Origin: Echinarachnius parma
Lineage: Eukaryota; Echinodermata; Echinoidea; Clypeasteroida; Echinarachniidae
Assembly (NCBI GenBank): GCA_037951105.1
Contig: JBAMJV010003263.1
Coordinates: forward strand, 124,001 to 188,000
Reading direction: 5' to 3'
DNA: 64,000 nucleotides
A program made the translations under genes and the position numbers. Positions 58,333 through 64,000 of this stretch are shown here, piece by piece; position 1 is the first letter of the stretch, and the number at the start of each line of letters is the position of its first letter. The notes beneath the pieces are model-generated. The model saw nothing but the letters and a program-made list of their open reading frames with translations, was not told the DNA's origin and ran no database searches.

Positions 58333-58600
58333 TTAACCCTAAAGAGGCGGGCTATTTGAGGTCTTTCTACGGCCGGGGGTGGGGGGGGGGGGGGGGGGGG
58401 AGGATCTCGGCCGCGAAACGGCCGATCGCCGTGAAAATGTGCACGCATGTTAAGTGAAGTGTATAGAATAAAATGATTATTTTTTTATTTTTTTAATTCA
58501 TTAATATGCATAGTTATGGTAATGTATGAAAATGAAGTCATGAAATTCATATTTTTACCCATAAATCATATATTCTTCATAATTAAACATTGGTTTTATA
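58333..58600 (+). mobile_element. MITE family P, copy 3 (truncated)
   Basis: TTAACCCTAAAGAGGCGGGC at the left, G run at 58,380-58,400, then the conserved GATCTCGGCCGCGAAACGGC block and AT-rich interior also found in P1 and P2. Breaks off at about 58,600 where the decayed LINE begins. Confidence 0.75.
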
Positions 58601-58603
58601 TAA

Positions 58604-60230
58604 TTACCAATTAACAAGTTTTACAATTTCCTGATGAAGAACATTTTGTAAAACTTGAAAATCAGAATGAGACATAAAAACATTGGTATCATCAGCAAAT
58701 AAAATAAATTGCAACTTGTCAAAATATTGCATAATATATTTCATTAACATAAATGCTAAATAAGAGAGGTCCAAGGATAGACCCCTTGGGCACACCACAT
58801 CTAAGTATTTTGTTGTCAGACTTAGTATTGTTTATTGTACAAATTGAGTTGAATGATCTAAATATCTTGTAAACCATTGTAAACTACTCTACGTAAACCG
58901 TTCTATTATAAATTATTTAACATAAACACCCATGGTCTAGAGTATCATACGTTTACTCAAGTCTGAAAACAAGCCCCCAATATAAGTCATTTACAATGTT
59001 TGTAAGACATTATAAGTAAAATTTATTATTGCGCTACATGTGGAGTGCTCCGGACGGTTTAAAAACCATATTGCTGTTCAGAAATAATATTGCAATTATT
59101 AGTTAAATAGAATTTTAAAAAGCGATTATAAACTGCTCTGTCTAAAAATTTCGAAAATATTTTTTTTTTAGATTTGGTCGATAGTTAGATACATTTTCTT
59201 TTAAATTTGTTTTGTTTTAAATAGGGATAACTTTAACAATATTGTATTTCTCCGGTACTATACCACTACTAAAATAAATATTAAATATTGCATTTTATGG
59301 ATTATGATATAATATAAATTACCTTTTCAATAAATCAACAGTCATATTATCATAACCACAACTTTCATTATGTTTTAACTTACTCACAATATGTACTATT
59401 TCAGTGGGAGTTTTCGGTTAAAACAGGCTGTACAGGAATTAAAATCAAAATAACTAAAAGGTTTGTTCATCAAACAATTCCTCACCTAGGTAATCAGTTA
59501 ATATTAACACAGAAATCGTTACAAATAGAGTATCCTTTAGCCTTATCATAATAACAGATTGTTCATTACTCATTAAATCAGGCAAATTATTCTTGTACTT
59601 ACCAAGACTTTCTTTATCAACTTCCATGTTTTTGTATCACGCCCTAAAGCATGTTTAAATTTTTAAATATTTCATTTTAGTATTTTTAATTTTACCATTT
59701 AGTTGTTATACTTTTATTTTTATTTGTCAAATACTCTTATATAATTTACACTTTTAACACATTTTATGCAATTCTTTGGTTGCTCAGATTGATTAGGAGG
59801 CCGATAAATAACACCAATTAAAACATTTGTCTTAACTGTTTCAATATAAACATTGATTAAAACACTCATTATTTACATCTAGGTCCTTACGTTGTTCATA
59901 TTTTACTCATCATTTAACCCATTGACTATGGGAACCGGGTGGACTGTGAACAAAGTACGGGTTAATATCATTCCTACACATCCTCTTCTTTACAATGTCT
60001 TTCTTTGATCAAAATAGTATAATTATTACAATCATAACAAGAGTTGCCCACTTTAATCCATATTTCAAAGTGTGGTTTTATTGCGGTATAATTTTTACTC
60101 AAACTCCGACGAAAATATTAGAGGGTAATATAAACAAATTAAGACATAAATTCAATTCCTCAAGCGTATACCAATGTGTTTCTGAACAATAATCTCCATC
60201 CTCCCCTACAGCTGGACTCAATAATCTATG
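58604..60230 (-). pseudogene. Strongly decayed CR1-type LINE (EN to RT)
   Basis: On the minus strand, from right to left: an endonuclease trace (YTLEELNLCLNLFILPSNIF then VGV near 60,160-60,040; GVIYRPPN near 59,800), EIVHIVSKLKHNESCGYDNM (RT start near 59,400), FLDRAVYNRFLKFYLTNNCN and ISEQQYGF, GVPKGSILGPLLFSIYV (about 58,800), ILFADDTNVFMSHSDFQVLQ (58,700) and EIVKLVNW at 58,604. Many stops and frameshifts. It ends abruptly next to MITE P copy 3, so the thumb and tail are deleted. Confidence 0.7.
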
Positions 60231-60625
60231 TTTATTTTGTGTTTTTTAAATTGTTTACATTTATTTGGACCTTTTCCACAGCCATTTTGACATAAACAAA
60301 TGTAAAGACAGTCATGCACATGACAAAAATTAAACAAAAATGCTAAGAGTTGCAACATCAAAACATAGAACTAAAGCTCCAAAACCAAAAATCTAACAAA
60401 ATGAATTTACAAATGCTAAAATAAAAATATATATGTGTAACAATTTAAAAGAATCAAGATTTATTCAAAGGGTGGTTTTGTGATCCTATGATGTACATGT
60501 ATCTTGTGCGGCAATAATAGAGAAATAGGAAATATGTGAAAAAATCATCCTCTTTTCTACCTTTTGTCTAAAGTGGATTTAACACGTTTTGGATATAAAC
60601 ACTTCAATTCAAGAGGATAACATTA
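60231..60625. other. Unannotated spacer
   Basis: No supported feature. Confidence 0.3.
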
Positions 60626-61152
60626 TTAAAGGGGTAGTAGAGTGTTGGTATGGCTGAGCTTTAGTAACCAACATCTGCACAATAACATTACAAACTAATA
60701 GTTATAACTCCACCATGCTCGAAATGTATAGCAAAATACAAACGACTAAATAGAAGCCTGTTATCATTTAAAAAGAGCAGTTAAAACACAAGAGACGCTA
60801 TCTAAATAAGCATTGGTTTAAACCATTTTTCATACACATTAATCCATGTGATTTTTTGTTGAAATAATGATGAAGTAGAGAGATCATCGAAAACAATTTA
60901 AAAACTTTGTTTTTTGGCAAAAGTGTAAACTCTTTTTAAATAAACAAAAAATCATTGAATAAATCTGGGCCCCAGATTTATTCCGATCGAAAATATATTG
61001 ATAGTTCAGCCGTTTATGAACCAATTTTGATCAAATAAAGTTTATTCTTAATTAAAATGGTATGCTCTTTCAAATTTTACACTGATTTTCTCATTATCTC
61101 AACAAATATTGTTTGCAGCGCCCTCTATACCAAAGCTGAACTACCCCTTTAA
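60626..61152. mobile_element. MITE family T, copy 3
   Basis: TTAAAGGGGTAGTAGAGTGT to GCTGAACTACCCCTTTAA with TTAA both sides. 'taatagttataactccaccat' and 'ttttgatcaaataaagtttatt' are shared with copy 4. Central palindrome with half-site GAATAAATCTGGG (about 60,958-60,984). Confidence 0.9.
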
Positions 61153-61217
61153 GTTGAAGAAAGAAAAAAAATATTTAAAAAAGAGTGAACAGGTGGAGAA
61201 GTAGCTAAAATTAGTAG

Positions 61218-61739
61218 TTAAAGGGGTAGTACAGTTTTGGTAAGGCTGAACTTTAGTACCCCAAACCGGACGGTAACATTATAAACTAATAGTTATTACT
61301 CCACCATGCTCGAAAGGTATACAACATAAACAAACGACTATGTAAAACGCCCGTTATCATTCAAAAAGAGCCATTAAAACACAAGAGGGCGCTCTCTAAA
61401 AAGGCATAGGTTTAAACCATTTTTTCATACAAAATTATGCATGTGATCTTTTATTGAAATAATGATTAGGTAGATAGATCATCAACAACTATTTTTAAAA
61501 ACGCTTTTGAACATTTTTGAAAAAGTGTAAGCATTTGTTTAATTTTTTTTTTTTAAATCATCTAATTATTTGGCCCCAAATAATTATAAGATCAGATATA
61601 TTTATTGATATTTCAGCCGTTTCTGGACCGATTTTGACCAAATAAAGTTTATTCAAATTCGACACTCAGTTTGTCATTACCTCACACAAAAATTGTGATG
61701 TGCAGAGCCCTCTCTACCAAAACTAAACTACCCCTTTAA
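61218..61739. mobile_element. MITE family T, copy 4
   Basis: TTAAAGGGGTAGTACAGTTT to AACTAAACTACCCCTTTAA, 65 bp downstream of copy 3 and in the same orientation. Central palindrome half-site TAATTATTTGG (61,562-61,585). Confidence 0.9.
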
Positions 61740-61774
61740 ACATACTATCATTATAATTAGTAGTATTATTAAAA

Positions 61775-61796
61775 TATGTATTATTATTATTATTAT

Positions 61797-61840
<44 letters not shown>

Positions 61841-61862
61841 TTGTTATTATTATTACTATTAT
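61775..61862. repeat. (ATT)/(TAG) trinucleotide microsatellite
   Basis: An (ATT)n block passes into about 14 TAG units (61,797-61,839) and back to (TTA)n. It lies next to the end of MITE T copy 4. Confidence 0.9.
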
Positions 61863-62999
61863 GTAAAATCGGTGCATGAAAGAGAATTTGAAGAAGAGGC
61901 GTTTGTTTTGAACAATGACACTGTAATAAATGAGTAAATAAATGAGTAATAAATGAGTAAATTAAATAAAGAAACACAAATTACCACAAATATAGCATAT
62001 AATTAGCAAATAAACAAAGAAAATTGCAAAGAAAGACCAAATGTATTTGCTTATTTTTAATTTGCGACCTCACACCACAAAACGACCAATAAGTCGGGGA
62101 AAATGTAATTGTGCTAATTTTTACATGACAGTAAAGTAGAAGTCAATACATAATTTGTCATATTTGGACTAAGCGAATCCTCTCAAAACGAACAGCCAAG
62201 ATTTGGAACATGGCTGAATCAGTTTTAAAGTTAGGGAGAAAACAGGGCCGTTTCAAAGATCGGCGTCCATTCAAGCACTGTAATCTGATCATATTTATCT
62301 AATTAAAAATATAAAATATATATAAAATATAAAAAATATATTTAAACATGATTTATGTCGCTCAAAATGTCACAAAGGTAGATTATGATACCCTCATTCA
62401 GGAAATACCTAAATCCTGAATTTCATATTTCAAACAAAATTTGGCTATATCAGCTAATAACAGACAAACTACCACGGCGATATAACGGTCGTTTTGTAGT
62501 GTAAGTTCACATTGTGAGTAAATGTGGGATATATTAAACGAAACTGAACATGAAACAAATAACAAACAAGCGTTTATCAACATACCATCACACAGAATCA
62601 CATATAATGTGACACAATATAACGTTGATGCTCCCTTTAGCTCCATTTTTCACCAGATTTCAATTTAATTCCTGGTTAATTTGGTATTTCATAATCCCGA
62701 TATGATATCCACATTACACTGTCCATCACAGTATAACAGCGAACTACCTGCTTGCTATATTACAACTCAGAAGCATGGCTTGTTTCCCCGTTAATGCACC
62801 GTCCAATAGGCAAGTACAGGTCCAGAAATGTAATGCACGAAAGTAGGTTTCGATCATTATCGTTTCAAACACCCTCACTCGGTAGAACCGTGTTTAGTCT
62901 CCATTATTTCCCATAGACGCGTGTACAAACGCCATAACATATCGCGTTTTAAAGTATGAAAACAACATTAAATGAAACAATTCCCGACGCGGCGCGGCC
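61863..62999. other. Unannotated spacer
   Basis: AT-rich low-complexity runs near 62,300; no supported gene. Confidence 0.3.
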
Positions 63000-63002
63000 G
63001 TC

Positions 63003-63620
63003 ACATGGCAAAAGGGTGTATCTGAAAATGTTGACAGGTTTTGACATTTGGGGGGGTTTTCGAGGAAGCTCTTTCCATTTATCTTACTCTCATAATTGCA
63101 GGTCTTTTCCTTTTTAAGATAGCATGGGCTATCTACAGCACTTTTTTTCAAATTTGCCCACTCGTTTGTTGGCAAAAGGGTGTATATAATAGATACGCCC
63201 CAAGCATGCCGGAGTAGAGCTCAATGTTTTCGGTAAAAAGGTGTATCTGCAAGATTCACCTTTCTGCCAACAAAATGATTGAGCGCAACCAGGTCCGTGA
63301 AATACGGCAAAACGGTGTATCTGCAACATCGTGTTTTTACCATAATTTGTGCCACGAAAGTCATAGACTAGTTTATGGCAAAAGGGTGTATCTGCAGATA
63401 AACCATTTGGTTTATATGGTCAAATCATGGCAAAAGGGTGTATCTGCAGATACACCATTTGGTTTCTATGGTCAAATCATGGCAAAAGGATGTATCTGCA
63501 GATAACCATTTGGTTTCTATTGTCAAATCATGGCAAAAAGGGTGTATCTGCAGAAACACCATTTTGTTTATATGGACAAATTTTGGCAAAATTATGTATC
63601 TGTAGGTATATCATACAGTT
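63003..63620. repeat. Minisatellite of about 54 bp with embedded palindrome
   Basis: Four closely spaced units at 63,373-63,600 share ATGGCAAAAGGGTGTATCTG, CAGATA(CA)CCATTTGGTTT and ATGGTCAAATC. More diverged units begin at 63,003, 63,170, 63,231 and 63,304. The best unit contains the palindrome GTGTATCTGCAGATACACC. ORFs here are translations of the repeat. Confidence 0.85.
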
Positions 63621-64000
63621 TTCATGATCTAATTTTTTGGGGAAAACGGACGGATCAGATTCTATAGTTGGTCCAAATTGATCAATGATCTCAATGAAAT
63701 AAAAGTGTTTTATTTATCAGCTGTATATTAAATGTTGCTTATTAGTATTGTTTTGATATACTATTCATTGTATTAATGAATGCGTTTGTGTGCGTTTGTG
63801 TGTGTGGGTGTGTGTCTGTGTGTCTGTCTGATTTGTAACGTTGAGATTGGTCTAAGAGAAACCCATGTGAAACCCATGTTTCTAAATGCATTTCCGATTG
63901 TGTTATCCACTTCCTTCTCTTTGGTCTACATAATTACAACCTATTTTCACACAACAAAATCGTATCTCTCACATCACAACTCATAATCTTGGTACAAATT
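63621..64000. other. Right-edge spacer with a TG-rich run
   Basis: A TG/GTGTCTG run at 63,783-63,830 is the only pattern seen. Confidence 0.4.

Noticed and set aside
61723-61977. Thr/Asn-rich minus ORF
   Set aside because: Translation of the TAG/ATT microsatellite.
63373-63620. CRISPR-like regular spacing of repeats
   Set aside because: No unique spacers, unit is continuous, eukaryotic sequence, no cas genes: a minisatellite.
1-64000. tRNA, rRNA or other conserved structural RNA genes
   Set aside because: I looked for B-box-like GGTTCGAATCC and rRNA-like cores and saw none; a covariance search would be needed to exclude degenerate copies.

Overview
The window looks like intergenic and intronic DNA from a large, AT-rich, repeat-dense animal genome. 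No prokaryotic signals are present: no operons, no long dense ORFs, and the recognisable coding pieces are retroelement remnants or exon-like. The mixture of L2/CR1-type, Tx1/L1-type and Crack/L2-like LINEs, a Penelope-like element with GIY-YIG endonuclease, TTAA-flanked MITEs, fold-back DNA and long G/C homopolymers suggests a marine invertebrate, with an echinoderm or other invertebrate deuterostome as my best guess. I cannot fix the species from sequence alone.

The clearest host-gene candidate is a minus-strand first coding exon (48,499-48,946) with a signal-peptide-like start, one immunoglobulin-like domain and a consensus splice donor in phase 1. The donor is repeated as a tandem array (48,498, 48,446, 48,391). 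A fourth copy sits 8 kb away at 40,217, beyond a large LINE. A second, orphan exon candidate with good splice sites lies at 36,022-36,103 on the minus strand. Whether they belong to one gene is unknown.

Layout. 1-1,170: tail of an L2/CR1-like LINE. 2,545-9,076: a MITE (A) that contains a 6 kb inverted-terminus element (B), which contains a TA-flanked element (C) and a CR1-group LINE (K), itself interrupted by two DNA elements (D and F). 9,286-10,001: a fold-back palindrome. 10,239-10,790: endonuclease fragment of an L1-like LINE. 13,640-13,912: hairpin MITE. 14,384-20,626: an L1/Tx1-like LINE (L), minus strand, split by element E with a perfect 8-bp target duplication and by a TTAA MITE (P1). 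24,909-25,490: fold-back element inside a direct repeat. 27,300-28,170: Crack/L2-like RT tail. 30,136-31,637: TTAA MITEs and a hairpin. 36,340-37,070: mariner-like relic. 37,198-39,314: MITE A copy, then a 1.7 kb element containing MITE P2. 40,228-47,470: a nearly full-length LINE (J), minus strand, interrupted by element G, MITE A and a Penelope-like element. 48.4-49.0 kb: Ig exon. 49.2-52.75 kb: a 16-bp minisatellite with 314-bp higher-order repeats, itself interrupted by an L2-like LINE. 54.1-61.7 kb: more TTAA MITEs and a decayed LINE. 63.0-63.62 kb: a 54-bp minisatellite.

Nearly everything recognisable is a mobile element, and insertions repeatedly fall inside older insertions. Several boundaries can be read to the base because the interrupted LINE reading frame resumes exactly across the insert. 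All element names (A-G, J, K, L, P, T, U, V) are local labels, not database names.
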